NCBI GenBank assembly: GCA_015501595.1 | Contig: JADNRX010000008.1 | Location: forward strand, 186,001 to 250,000 | Reading direction: 5' to 3' | Length of the DNA: 64,000 bases | Origin: Hymenopellis radicata | Lineage: Eukaryota > Basidiomycota > Agaricomycetes > Agaricales > Physalacriaceae | Part shown: positions 1 through 12,581 of the stretch, piece by piece | Layout of the letters: each line of letters begins with the position of its first letter | How positions within the stretch are numbered: the first letter of the stretch is position 1 | Made by a program: the position numbers and the translations under genes | The notes under the pieces: generated by a model | The model's database searches: none | Seen by the model: the letters and a program-made list of their open reading frames with translations, nothing else | Told to the model about the DNA's origin: nothing

Positions 1-763
1 CAACGTTATCATCCGGAACGTCAAGATCTCGAAAGTCCTTGCTGACGCAGGCGACGCCATTGGCATCCAGGCCTCTTCCCAAGTCTGGGTTGACCACGCC
101 GACCTTTCCAGTGACTTGGACCACGACAAGGACTAGTTCGTGCTTTTCCGCTACCTCTGGTGCAACGGCTAATCTCCTACAGTTATGACGGGCTTCTCGA
201 CATCACCCACGGCTGCACTGGCATCACTGTTACAAACAGCAAGCTCTACAACCACTGGAAGGCCTCGCTCGTTGGCCACTCTGACAGCAACGGCTCTGAG
301 GACACGGCTATCACCGTGACATACGCGCTCAACTGGTGGCAGAACCTCAACTCTCGCACTCCTTCCTTCCGCTTCGGGCATGGCCACATCTACAACAACT
401 TCTTTGACACCAACAACGACGGCATCAACACTCGTGATGGTTTGTGGTCTCTACATTAGTCGCCATCAGGTACTCACCGTCCACAGAGGCTCAACTTCTC
501 GTTGAAAACAACGTGTGGGTATCCCCCAAGAAGCCTCTCTATTCCACCGATGAGGGCTACGCTGTTGCTCGCGGCAATGGTTAGTGTTCGCGTCAATTTC
601 AGTGTTCGTGCAAGTTCTAAATTGGTTCCCAGATTTCGCAGACGGTGAAAATACTGCTCCAACGGGCACGTTCAGCACTGCTCCCTACTCTTACTCGCTC
701 GTGTCTGCTTCCGCTGTCAAGGCTGCCGTGACCGGATCCGCAGGCCAGACCCTCAGCTTCTGA
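1..763 (+). CDS. Pectate lyase, polysaccharide lyase family 1, 5' partial
   Basis: This secreted enzyme cleaves de-esterified pectin by calcium-dependent beta-elimination. The window opens inside the gene, so the signal peptide and N-terminus are missing. Reading starts at base 2 (NVIIRNVKISK). The family core VWVDHADLSSDLDHDKD joins YYDGLLDITHGC once a 47 nt GT...AG intron at about 136-182 is removed; the split tyrosine codon confirms the splice. The acidic DLSSD and DHDKD residues are the usual calcium and substrate region of the parallel beta-helix. RFGHGHIYNNFFDT follows, then two more introns (about 437-480 and 580-632). The last exon ends GQTLSF with TGA at 761-763. It converges with MPE1. 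Family assignment is secure; substrate preference within the family is not visible. Confidence 0.9.
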
Positions 764-1373
764 AGAAGATAAGAGAATGGTGTCAGAGAATCCAATCGAT
801 GAGACCCTAGTGTATCGCGAATGTTGTGTAAAAGGCTGGGAAATAATATCCATTTACGGATCAAGTTTAGCTCTGAGTGTGGCGCTACTGACGTTACTTG
901 CTTCCAATAACGCTTTCGAGCTCTACTAGTCATGGCGTCACTTTTGCAGGTATATAACTCCGCAGTTGAGTTTACTTGCTCAGAAACAGTACAGAAATAC
1001 CCCTCATTAGCGAGAGCAACACGTCCCTTGAAGACGAATGGAGAGAATCAATCTCAAGCGGCAAACTGTAACAGAACTTGTATTACTAGTTGAATGTTCA
1101 TTTGTACAGTATTTGATTACCCGCACACGCGGCTCTTTTATATACTATACATCGTATACAGTGGCCTGTCAATACCACTTCTTGCAGCCACGATCGTGGC
1201 GCAGTTAAGGAGCATGTCTAAGTAATCTCTCCTTCGGTTATCCTGTCGGATGACGCGGGTAGTACTGGCCATCGGGGAAGAAGGAACTGATGCTTAACAG
1301 TCGAGAAGGGTACAACAACATTCATGATTTCGTGCAATATTGTTCGATTCACATCGAAACCATGTACGCCTAC
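764..1373. other. Intergenic space between convergent genes
   Basis: This stretch separates the 3' ends of the pectate lyase (+) and MPE1 (-) and probably holds both 3' UTRs. I see no convincing open frame, RNA gene or repeat in it. Confidence 0.5.
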
Positions 1374-3353
1374 CTACTCCCAGTACCTCGCCGCCTTGTT
1401 CTCGCTCTCTCCCCCTACTTCCAAAAAGTCCGAGGGACGCTCGCGCTTGACGTTCCGTCTGCGGTTATTCACCGGCAGCCTCTGGTACGCAGAATCCTGG
1501 CCTGCCACCTGCTGCGGCATATACGCCGCGCCCCAATTGCTATACCCCCCCGCGCCATTGACGCTCGCGCTCTGCATATTCTGCATCTGCTGCTGCTGCT
1601 GCTGGAACGCCGACAGCGCGACGGACACCGTCTGCGCCTGCTCGAGCTGTATCTGCACCTGCTGGTACTGCATCTCCGTCTGCTGCCGGACCTGGACGGG
1701 GAGGGACGGGTTCTGGAGCATGACGGAGAGCTGCTGTATTTGCGCTTGGAGCTGCGGGATGCTGTTGACCAGCATGCTCTGCATGTCGAATTGGGAGCCA
1801 GGCTGTTCGTCAGAGTAGAAGTCCTGGTCTAAGGAGACCGTGTCGTCCTACGGGGATACAGGGTTAGCGCTTGGTTTGTGGTAACACGAAATCGCATACG
1901 ACGCTGGGACCATCGGTCATCGGGCGTATCATACCCATCTCCTCGTCGGCTCCTTCCGTTCTGCTCTTCTCGATTTCTCCTTCGATGTAATCGTTGACCT
2001 TTGCGCGCGTTGGTGTGTCCGCCTCGAGTCCATCCAACGACGCAATTTTCTTGGAACAGTTCGGACATATGAAGTCTCGCTCTAGAAGATGGGTCTGTAT
2101 ACACTCTTCGCAATAAGAAGAGCCACAGCATGGTGTTTTGACAGCATCACGAAAGAGTTTATTATCGATTGGACAAATGAGGGTGGCGTCCGAGGGCACG
2201 CGGTCGCGTACATCCGCTGTAGTCAACGCTTTTGACTTTGAGATTTGCTTCTTCCATGATGCTCTAGAAGTGCTATGAGCTCAGCTCATTTAAAGAGAAA
2301 AGAGAACGGACAAATCTGGTTGCGCCACAACATAACCACCTTCTGGAGTAACCATGACTCCTGGACCAATTGGTCCTCCACTGTTCGGGTTCTCAACTAC
2401 CTTGAGCATGCTGCGAGGAATACCAGTCGTGCGCTTTATGCGAGGTTTGTTGTCGTATTCACGATCATTGTTCGTTGGACAGTCCTTGATCCAATGTCCT
2501 GGGAAACATCAATTCACGAGTCTACAGCGATAATGTAAACATACCTTTCTGGCCACATCGATAGCAGACATAACTTGGTGGTAGTGCTCGATCAGGCGTT
2601 TGGAAGGCCTGGTGGGAGGCGACCGGCTTGCCGCCACGAGCGCCACCTCTGGGAGTGAAGGCGACACGGGTCGCACTGAGAGACACAAGGAAAATATAGC
2701 AAAAAGAACGTTCATTAGAGATCGAGCTACTACACAAATAGATGCCCTCGAGGGCGCAACGAACTGTGACATTTTCTCCTGGGTCTCCTCCCAGTTGGCG
2801 GTCTGTGCCTGGAACATGGCTGCCATTGCCGCCGCTTCGTCGTCGGTGGCTCCAGCAGCAGGTACGATAGGCTCGACCTGTAGGAGATGTAGGAACCGTC
2901 GGCCGAGACATTGGAGGCGCTTACTGGTTTCGCAGCAGGCTCATCGAAGCGCTTGGAGATGGCGCCTCTGCGATAAGTCATGCCGCCTCTTGAGACGGGC
3001 TCTGACGTCGGGATGACGTTTGCTGCTCCGGCAGTGTAAAAACCGGCCTTTCCCTTTCCAGGACGTGCAGCTGGCATGCGCTTTACAATGACATATGATG
3101 ACCTGGGGATGATTTCTGCGTCGTCCTTGTACTCTGTTGTAGCAGGTAAGCTGCAGAAGTAGAACGCTGCAAGAGGCGCACCTTGTTCGGTGTTAAAGTC
3201 GTAGAGGTAGAGATCAAAGTCGTTGGCCTTGCTCATATTGTTGGCGAGAATAATATCGCGTTTGAGGTCGAAGACGGTGATTCCGGTGCCGTCAAATGTT
3301 ACTCGAGACTCGTCCTTGCGCGACTTCCAGCGGTAAAAGACTGAAGATGCCAT
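1374..3353 (-). CDS. MPE1: Mpe1/RBBP6-type cleavage and polyadenylation factor subunit
   Basis: A nuclear subunit of the cleavage and polyadenylation factor, needed for mRNA 3'-end processing. The protein starts MASSVFYRWKSRKDESRVTF, a DWNN ubiquitin-like domain (about residues 1-80). After an intron near 2880-2925 comes a CCHC zinc knuckle, CYRCGQKGHWIKDC, split by an intron near 2505-2550. A variant RING/U-box follows, with CPIDNKLF, CCGSSYCEECI and CPNC (about 2030-2190). The C-terminal exon (1374-1840) is rich in glutamine and ends in a basic KRERPSDFLEV stretch. The order DWNN, zinc knuckle, RING is diagnostic. An intron near 1843-1893 joins the RING exon to DDTVSLDQDFYSDEQ. All splices keep frame. 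The start codon lies only 45 bases from that of RVB2. Confidence 0.93.
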
Positions 3354-3398
3354 CGTTGTTCAGAGTCAAGAGTGAGACGTGACTTGCCTTTTACAGCC

Positions 3399-5143
<1,745 letters not shown>

Positions 5144-5350
5144 TTGTGTGTGTTATGTATCTACAGTATCTGTGGAATGTATATGTTCGAGTGTGTAATG
5201 CAGCGCGACTTGTTGAGTGTACGAGCGTGGGAAAAAAGGCTATCCTTGGTTTGATTTAACCCTCATCGCCGACTACGGCGGCGGCGGCTCGCGCATACCC
5301 CAGCTCCACGACGGCGACGCCTTATGCTTACATTTTTACCGGCAACTACT

Positions 5351-7223
5351 ATGACATCGAAACGAAAGGCTCCCGACGAGAATCCACTGCTGAATCCCAC
5401 CAAAAGGACTAAACATGAGAATAAGGTGAGTATACAAACTGCTTTGATAGTCCACTACTCATTTTATCCAGCCCAAGTCCTCAAAGCGTGCAAGTGAGTA
5501 ACTTTATGAATGGCATTGGTGGCGTACTGACGGCCCTAGTTCCAAATGGTGGCGAACAACAACCGAGTGGTCTAATCATTGTTCGAGCACCGTCAGCTCC
5601 ACCGATGAATGCTCAGTCCTCGTCGCGCCCACCGACATCCACGTCGCGCACCAATGCTCCGGCAAAGTCCACGCGTCATGCATCCCCGCCCGCCGCGTCG
5701 CAGCCAAAGGCATCCACGTCCAAGGTCCCCCATCCCAAGCCATCCGCTTCACAACCAGGCCTTTCACGTAGTCGTGATATTCTCTCCTCCCCGGGCGATG
5801 CCCTTGCCATTGAGAACGATGTCCGTGCTATGGACGACGAATCAGACGAATATCGTCGTCAGTCGCGAGCTCGCAGCACAATACATTCATCTTTCTTTAG
5901 CAACGGGCAGCCATCTTCACCCAAGCCGCGCAGGGCCATGTCGGTAGATGTCACACAACCCATACCGATATCTGAGAGCCCTGTAATAGAGAGGAACAAG
6001 GCATTACGACAAGGCGCGATGGACGCCATCAGGCAGAGTCGCGAGGAGGAAGTCAGTCAAACACCGAGTGGCCATCGACGGCGAAGCTCAGTGGGAGGAC
6101 GCGGAAACAGAATTCGGGTCAGCATCGAGTCCACAGGCACGATTAGTACGCTTTTTCCGTTCTCATGCCCGATTCTGCCTCACTCATGTACAGGTCAACC
6201 ACACAACTCGGTCGCTGAAAGCTCATTCCACAAGCACATACCCCCAGAGCTACCGGATGCAGATAGGATGCGCCTTTTACTTAGTTGGTGTTCTACCAGA
6301 GCCAACAACGTACCTCCTCCGGAAGACGAGGACAATCCTTTTCCTACTTTGACTCCGAAAGCATCCGCTCTTCTGCGCACAGTCGAGGACAAGATGATTC
6401 GAATGCTTTCCGACAAGCAAGTGGATACCAGGACGTCCGTTCCTCGCGAGAATGATGTACTACCGCAGCGGCAGAACGAGCAGAACGAATCCAACCGTAG
6501 ATTTGAAGTGACTTACACCGAACAAATTCGATCGTATGTTTTATTCTCTGTCTCTTGTTATAATCTCACCTTTCTCCTAGTATGGAACGAGAAGACGAGG
6601 ATTGGAAGAATTCTCGTCGGTTCTACGACACGTACTTTAAGAAGAGGCAGACTCTTTCAGAAGACGCTGTTCATACACCATCCGCAAAGGCAAAAGGGAA
6701 GCAAAAGGCGACAGAGACGGGTGATGATGATAATGAATGGACACCGCGACACCTCTCCACTTGGCACCATACCGCGTTAGCACTAGCCAAGTCTGTGATG
6801 AAACCGCGAGAGGATAGGGATATACAGCAGGGCCTACAGGATCTCGAGTTCAATGTGGACATGCTGAATACCCATCTGAACGGAGCACGAACGCTGACTT
6901 GTGTTGCTGAAGAGATGCTCAATGCCCGATTCGCCAACTTGGCTGTGGAGGCGAATCTAGCGCCGGCACCAGCTCCTGGTAGCTCGCTAATATCGGCTGG
7001 TGCTCGAGACACAGATCCTCATGATTTGCTGAGAGCGTTGGCGAGAGTGGATCGAGGGCGGCCTCCTGCGAAAGTGGGAGATGCTGCAAGGAGAGCGATG
7101 AGAGAGATACAGCGTGTAGAGGAGAAGGGCATTGGCGCAGTCGGCGAGCGACGATTAACGGGTGTACCACCGACGCCGCGAACTCCCAGACGAGGGAGCA
7201 CGCCTGGCAGAGACAAAGCATGA
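5351..7223 (+). CDS. DSN1: Kinetochore protein Mis13/Dsn1 of the MIS12 complex
   Basis: A subunit of the MIS12 (MIND) complex, which links inner-kinetochore chromatin to the Ndc80 complex. Exon 1 starts MTSKRKAPDENPLLNPTKR at 5351. A second intron (about 5493-5538) restores the frame to KRAIPNGGEQQPSG. A long Ser/Pro-rich region follows, with a basic RRRSSVGGRGNR motif. The family signature FHKHIPPELPDADRMR then LLLSWCSTRA lies at about 6220-6300. After an intron near 6535-6580 comes MEREDEDWKNSRRFY, and the C-terminus is basic (GVPPTPRTPRRGSTPG). The KHI.PELP...R..LL.WC signature is typical of fungal Mis13. The disordered N-terminal third and conserved coiled C-terminal part also fit the family. 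Confidence 0.85.
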
Positions 7224-7408
7224 ACTGTTTATTTTCCTTTTCGATTTGTCGCTTTGTCGGATGTGTGTTATTCTATATATTTGCTACATTATCTGCACAT
7301 GTTGTATAGTATATTCCTAGCACGTCCACTATTCGGATACCGGGACTCGGAGTGACGGTGTTGATGCCCAAAATAGAGGTGCACAGCATTTTGCCTCTTC
7401 CATACACC

Positions 7409-8494
7409 ATGGCCGACGCCGTTCCTCAAGAGTCTATGCAGGGCGTCGAGGCGTCCGTCGCTGTCGATGTTCCGGCAGAACCAGAAAAGCCTAAATGCGA
7501 GACGCTATATATACAGAATCTCAACGAAAAAATAAAGCTTGATGGTACGCCTTGACGCAAGACAACTCTGATGTAGACTGACTTTGTTGTAGTGTTAAAG
7601 TCATCATTAAAGGGTCTATTCAAGCCGTACGGTGTCCTGGATGTTGTTGCGCACAAGAATCTGCGAATGAGGGGCCAGGCTTTCGTATCGTTTGAGTCAT
7701 CGGAGCAGGCGGAGAAGGCCATGAACGATGTTCGCGGATTTCCGTTATATTCAAAGTCTATGGTGCGTCTGCTCGTTTGGTTGACATTCTCTGTCTGGGG
7801 TGCTGATGGAATGGATATCTGTTATAGCAAATCTCGTTTGCTCGGACTCGCGCCGATGCGGTGGTGAAGAAGCTGGACGGGGACCACTTTGAAGACCACA
7901 AGGCGCACAGGAGTGAACACAAAAGTGCGCATCATCTGGAAAAATCGCTGTTTGGGGAGGCTGATTTGTTTGATAGAGAAGACGCGATACACCAATCCTT
8001 TGAAGCAGAAGTTTAAGGCTAAGCGGATGGCTGCTGAACGTGTGTGCCTTGTTCGTTCCCTTTGTGTGGTGATATGCTTATTGCAATTAGTCGATGGTGG
8101 CTCTTTATTACCTGTGTCGCGGAGGCCCAACGTCCAGATGCCGGACGAGTACCTCCCTCCGAACAAGATTCTGTTCTTGCAGAACCTCCCGGAGACGGTT
8201 ACACAGGCGCAACTCATTGCGCTCTTTTCGCAGTATGATCGTTCCTTGATTGTGTCGGAGTCGTTGGCTCACAGAGGCTCTAGATATCCGAATCTGTACG
8301 AAGTGCGTCTTATCGACACCAAGAAGGATATTGCGTTCGTGGAGTACACGGACGAAGCGAGCTCGACGACTGCGAAGGACGCGCTGCACAATTACAAGCT
8401 GGACGGGGAGAACAAGATCAAGGTGCGATTGGGTTCGTTCTGTGTGCTCATTGGTGCTGATGCATTTTCTTAGATTACATTTGCGCGCAAGTAG
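7409..8494 (+). CDS. U1A/U2B''-like spliceosomal RNA-binding protein with two RRMs
   Basis: Binds stem-loops of U1 or U2 snRNA in the spliceosome. The start is ATG at 7409 (MADAVPQESMQGVEAS). RRM1 begins with RNP2 TLYIQNLNEKIK and, after an intron, has RNP1 RGQAFVSFE. The linker ends KKTRYTNPLKQKFKAKRM, formed by splicing an intron near 7924-7974. RRM2 has RNP2 ILFLQNLPET and a terminal exon encoding ITFARK. Another intron near 8234-8273 joins LFSQ to GSRYPNLYEVRL. The RRM1-basic linker-RRM2 layout and KDIAFVEY match the U1A/U2B'' family. Which of the two snRNP proteins it is cannot be decided without a tree, so no symbol is given. All inferred splices keep frame. Confidence 0.85.
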
Positions 8495-8541
8495 TGTATT
8501 ATTGAGCGTTTCTTCACGGGCTTCTGTATCTTTTCATTGTA

Positions 8542-8576
8542 TAATATCAGTCTGTACTGTAAACTGGATTAGCCTT
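8542..8576. repeat. Short dispersed repeat, copy 1
   Basis: About 35 bases nearly identical to 12423-12456: both run from TAATATYAGTCTGTACTGT to ACTGGATTAGCCTT, differing by a two-base gap and one or two substitutions. It lies just downstream of the RNA-binding protein gene. Confidence 0.7.
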
Positions 8577-8751
8577 CATCGAACCGGGAGTATCGATATG
8601 CATCTCTTGACGTCCCTTACGCGTCTAAATTTGCTGCGATCTCTCGAAAAAATAGTACAGAGGCAAATCATCGCAGTCGTGTTGGATGCTACGCGTACCA
8701 CGTACATATTTCTTTTACTTCACGTTCGTTGTTGACTGACTCTTAACCTAG

Positions 8752-9025
8752 TGCTGCGACCGATCCACTTGACATCTTGATATGGCTTACTCAATTCTTC
8801 GCGAACCAGGCCGGTCCAATCAGCCTGGAACAGATAACCATCGAAGTCATCCTCACCAACCCGGAGTTATGGTCCAATAACAATGTCTGGCGGAATTGGG
8901 ACGGGGTGCTCTCCAGAAACAATGTTCACAGTTTGAACAGCGTTCATTTAATGCTTCGCGGATCGTTCGACCCTGTTATCCAAAGTCGGATGGACTATTT
9001 GCGCCAGCATATTATCAGCAACTGA
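8752..9025 (+). pseudogene. Orphan terminal exon, possibly from an F-box/LRR-type protein
   Basis: An open frame preceded by a plausible intron acceptor (CTTAACCTAG at about 8742-8751) encodes about 90 residues. It begins CCDRSTGHLD in one frame or SAATDPLDILIWLTQ in the one that stays open, and ends RQHIISN with a stop at 9023-9025. The pattern W..L...L...N.L..VH resembles the C-terminal end of agaricomycete F-box-like proteins, but this is a weak resemblance from memory. I found no F-box, start codon or upstream exon between here and the previous gene. It is probably a fragment. Confidence 0.3.
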
Positions 9026-9525
9026 AGTCGAAGGGTGTGCTTCGCGTTGATGCGCCACTCATTGTGTGACGTTCTGTCCATACCAATTCTCAGTCGAAGC
9101 TTTCGCGTTGAGGGAGGACCTCTTGGGTGTCCTTGTTAGGCCTCATTTGCGGTAGTCTATATGTCGGGTGCTCGGCGAGCTGGCAGCACTCTAGCAAACC
9201 ACCACTGTACCTTGATACAGAAACTGTGTAGTACTGTACACTCGGAACGCGCGAACCATGTAGCGCCGCCAAATTGTACATCCGCCAGGACGTCTCTTGA
9301 TCGCTCCTGATTGTGCTCGAGCTCAGTCTGGATCTCGACAACGTAGACTCCTCGAATCACAGTTTTCAGTATGACTGAACGTGCTCTGGAACAGAAGCCT
9401 GCTCTACCGTACGACTCGGATAGACTACTTCCAAGGTAATATCAAAAGTAAGCTGAGGGGCCTTTTGTATTGATGTACAGAAGGTATGTAGTGTAGTACA
9501 AAGATAAAATTGTAAACGAGCTCAT
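9026..9525. other. Intergenic, no feature recognised
   Basis: About 500 bases between the orphan exon and the 3' end of the MYND-finger gene. Only short open frames with no recognisable motif are present. Confidence 0.4.
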
Positions 9526-11451
9526 TTAGTCACAACGATGGCTACTATGGGGGTGTACACAACTACAGTACGGGGCGTACACAGGGCGATCCCCAGTATC
9601 GCGCATAACCTCTATCTTCTTGTCGGGATCCGACGGAGTAATCCAATGGACCATGACACCTCCCCCCGCCCTCGCCAAGGCTATCATATTATCCAAGTCC
9701 GGCTCAGTACCGCGATACTTCTCGGCCTGCACCAATGTTGCTTCGACCTTGGGCTGTGTAAAGTCGACGAAGCGAACCATGTCGGGATCCTCGTTTCTGA
9801 AACCGGCGATGTATTGCTGGAGGATCGTCTGGAGAAAGTGGAAATCTCGAGAGTATGCCGCGTCGGGGTAGCCATTGTTCGCTGTGAGGGTTCAGAGTTC
9901 AGTTCCCGCCGTGCGTCGAGGGGCGGTGGAACGTACTTTGGGCAGAAATTCGTATCTCGAGACATCTTTCGCGGTGGCCAGCTAACCAGTCTTTACGTTG
10001 ACAGGCGCGCGAGCAATAGAGGTATCTCATCCCGCAACCAGCGCAACCCATCAATTTGTCTGGTGCCGTCTGCCGATTTGGACACTATTGGTACGACGGG
10101 GGTAAGCAAATGAGTTGAAGGACGAGCTTTCAAGAAAACATACCTTGTCTGCATCACATATCGCGGGGGGATTCATCTGATACGTATCATGAGCCTCCTC
10201 CAGCTCAGCAACTCTGTCGAGATAGGACTTCCATATATCACTGATTTCTTCAACCCCGCTAAACTGCATGATCTGCCGACACGTTTTCCTGGCGAGCTTC
10301 ATTGTGGAATAATAGGCAAGGTATTTCATGAACGGATGTACGGATTTGGTGAGGATCGCCTCATGACTTTCTCGAATCGTCTCAGCGGGGGCACAGGAGT
10401 GCGCTATGAGTCGGTCGAGTTTGAAGACGCTCAGAAGGAACTGTTCGTCGTACGCAAGCTGGATGGTGGGAAGATCGGGATTGTCAGGCAGCGTGTTCGC
10501 CATGACACAGAGGCAGTCCCAGATATACCTTCTCGTGCGATCTGCGGTCCGGGAATGCATGCCGTAGACCAGCCGGTGAAGAAGCTTGGAGGAACCCAAG
10601 AGCGAGAGGCACCGATAGATCAATCGAAATTGGCCGCGCTCGTAGAGTTTGTCAATCCCGCCACTATCCTGCACATATTTTTCCAAGCGGATGAATAATG
10701 TAACGGAATGAACGTGATCGAGGCGCTTCAACCAGTCGTCTGCAGTCTGTTGGTTATCGACGAGTCGGAACAAATCGAGCAGTGTTGTGGTGACTACTAT
10801 ATATGCGGAGATGAGGGAATCCACGTCACGGACCACAGCCTGGTACAGCTCAATGCGCCACATAGCTTCTGCATCGTACTTCGAGGCGTCAAGTTCCATG
10901 AGTGTTACAATGGATTTGAGCAGATCATTGAGCATGTCGTATTGGACTTGCACACATGCCAGATGATGGGCGTGGAATAAAAGTGGGATGAGATTGGGCA
11001 GATAGATACTACCATCCTGGGGCGGCGATGCGGGGTAGAGGACTGGATCTGTGCAGTAATGCAAAATGATGGAGGACAAAACAGATTGGAGGCCGAAGAA
11101 TTGGAATTCGTCTGCGCGGTCGGGAATGATGATGTGATGGATGCAGTACTCGACCCACGAGGTTATCGAGGGATACAGTTGGATGAGGAGACGGCTCGCG
11201 GCTTATGAATTGACGAGTTCGAGCAGATCGCGATTGAGGCTAGTTCGGAGCGCCTGAAGACACTGTACGGCGAGGTTCAGATGATCGTTGGGGTTGTCGG
11301 ACGGGCTCGGACGTGTTTCCAGCGACGGGCATTCTTTGACGTTTTCCTGGAGGAGGGCGGATAATCGCTGGAAGGCGACGCGACTGGAGGGTGCTTTCTC
11401 AGCTGCCTCTACGAGAGATAATTCTCTACGAGGCCTATTGATTTTGTGCAT
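9526..11451 (-). CDS. MYND-type zinc-finger protein of unknown function, with an in-frame stop
   Basis: A long, mostly alpha-helical protein of unknown role. The reading frame runs from ATG at 11451 (MHKINRPRRELSLVEAAEKA) through a helical region (10150-11079). After an intron it encodes a MYND finger, CAGCGMRYLYCSRACQRKDW followed by H-x3-C, at about 9960-10060. The C-x2-C-x6-C-x3-C-x8-H-x3-C spacing is visible. After a further intron the C-terminal exon holds GYPDAAYSRDFHFLQTILQQ and ends near 9526. MYND fingers usually bind proline-rich partners; no SET domain is visible. One TAA at 11203-11205 interrupts an otherwise continuous frame (LLELVNS/AASRLLIQL), so the gene is disrupted, misread, or starts downstream. 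Agaricomycetes carry many MYND proteins of this layout. Confidence 0.7.
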
Positions 11452-11978
11452 CTACTCAACGTTAGGAGATGGAGTTCACCTGAAGAAATACCAACTCGGA
11501 GTTACCTAGTCCACTTGACAGTAAATTCACTGCATAAAAACTCGCTCTAGTCAATCTATCGTCAAGCTTGTTGGAGACCGGCGCTAGCTAGGATAGAGGA
11601 AGGATTCAGAAACTGAAAACCGTTCGCTGGGGACAAGATACGTAACGACATGTCAAGCACGTCAAGTGCTGGGGTTCTTCTGGCCTTCAAGCGGCCCCGA
11701 CATCCCGAATACATACTAGCGCGGCCGCTCTGCAATCAGGAACTCTGGTCAGTGTGCGAAGGAACATACTAAAATGCTTGGATTCTCACGTTTAAGTATT
11801 ACTTATGGGAGAGCCGCATTGGCCTGATGAGCTCCGGAGAACTGCAAAGCTACGTCCACTATAAGCAATCCTTCAGGAGGACGAAGACTGAGTACTGAAG
11901 CTTGAAGATTGCCCATTCTCGGATTCTGACAGTGAGGATTCTCGGAGTTCGCGTTCAAGTTGATCAACGTCATGTGAT
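11452..11978. other. Intergenic, likely promoter of the MYND-finger gene
   Basis: About 530 bases upstream of the MYND-finger gene, without a convincing open frame or repeat. Confidence 0.4.
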
Positions 11979-12233
11979 GTGGACTTACTTGCCTCCCGAC
12001 TCCCAGCATCGCGTTCTGCAGATATCATGATGGTGGAATCTCTCATCGAGAATTCTCGTAGTAATGTGGGATGTCAAGTCGACACAACGCCATTGACCAC
12101 AACCTGTATGCCATACATTTATGAGGAAGGCACTATTGAAATCGGAGACTCGCTCTGCATTGATATTACCCGGCCCTCTGAAGGCGAAGGCCTGCCCCCA
12201 GTATTAAAAGCCTCTGCAACCATTCGGGAATAG
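11979..12233 (+). CDS. Small hypothetical open frame
   Basis: An 84-residue open frame starting MDLLASRLPASRSADIMMV and ending KASATIRE. It has no recognised domain, signal peptide or membrane segment. It might be an exon of a broken gene or chance. It lies next to the short repeats at 12336-12526, in a stretch that looks rearranged. Confidence 0.2.
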   Translation: MDLLASRLPASRSADIMMVESLIENSRSNVGCQVDTTPLTTTCMPYIYEEGTIEIGDSLCIDITRPSEGEGLPPVLKASATIRE

Positions 12234-12335
12234 CGCATACTGAGATGTCATGGGGTGGGCTTGCTCCACTCTCATTTCATGATTTGAAGAGACTTTCCAT
12301 TCATCTCCCTATTGTATTTCATTGTGTGGTGGTGG

Positions 12336-12526
12336 TGACTTTCGGACCGCAAAAAGGCCCAGGTTCTCAAACTGTTCTCAAGCATCGTATGATGGACTTG
12401 CTGTATCTTTTCACTGGAAACTTAATATTAGTCTGTACTGTGACTGGATTAGCCTTACGCAAGAACGCTGACTTTCGGACCGCAAAAAGGGCAACCCTGA
12501 TTCTCAAGCATCGTATGATCGACTTG
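12336..12526. repeat. Pair of short direct repeats flanking a dispersed repeat
   Basis: Two direct copies at 12336-12400 and 12469-12526 share TGACTTTCGGACCGCAAAAA and TTCTCAAGCATCGTATGAT, differing by small indels and a few substitutions. Between them (12423-12456) lies the second copy of the short dispersed repeat found at 8542-8576. The cluster ends about 55 bases before the ERG7 start codon, so it occupies the ERG7 promoter or 5' UTR. I see no terminal inverted repeats or coding remnant of a transposon. Confidence 0.7.
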
Positions 12527-12581
12527 TCCAAATTTACATTAAAAGAGTTCGCGATGGGCTCCTTTATCTGCATCCCTCATC

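Noticed and set aside
1290..1832. 180-codon plus-strand open frame rich in Leu/Arg
   Set aside because: It is antisense to the glutamine-rich last exon of MPE1; CAG repeats read backwards give CTG leucine runs.
9538..10113. 191-codon plus-strand open frame
   Set aside because: It is antisense to the MYND-finger gene, whose zinc-finger motif and splice sites support the minus strand.
12336..12526. Long terminal repeats of a retrotransposon
   Set aside because: The direct repeats are about 60 bases, with no primer-binding site, polypurine tract or reverse transcriptase nearby.
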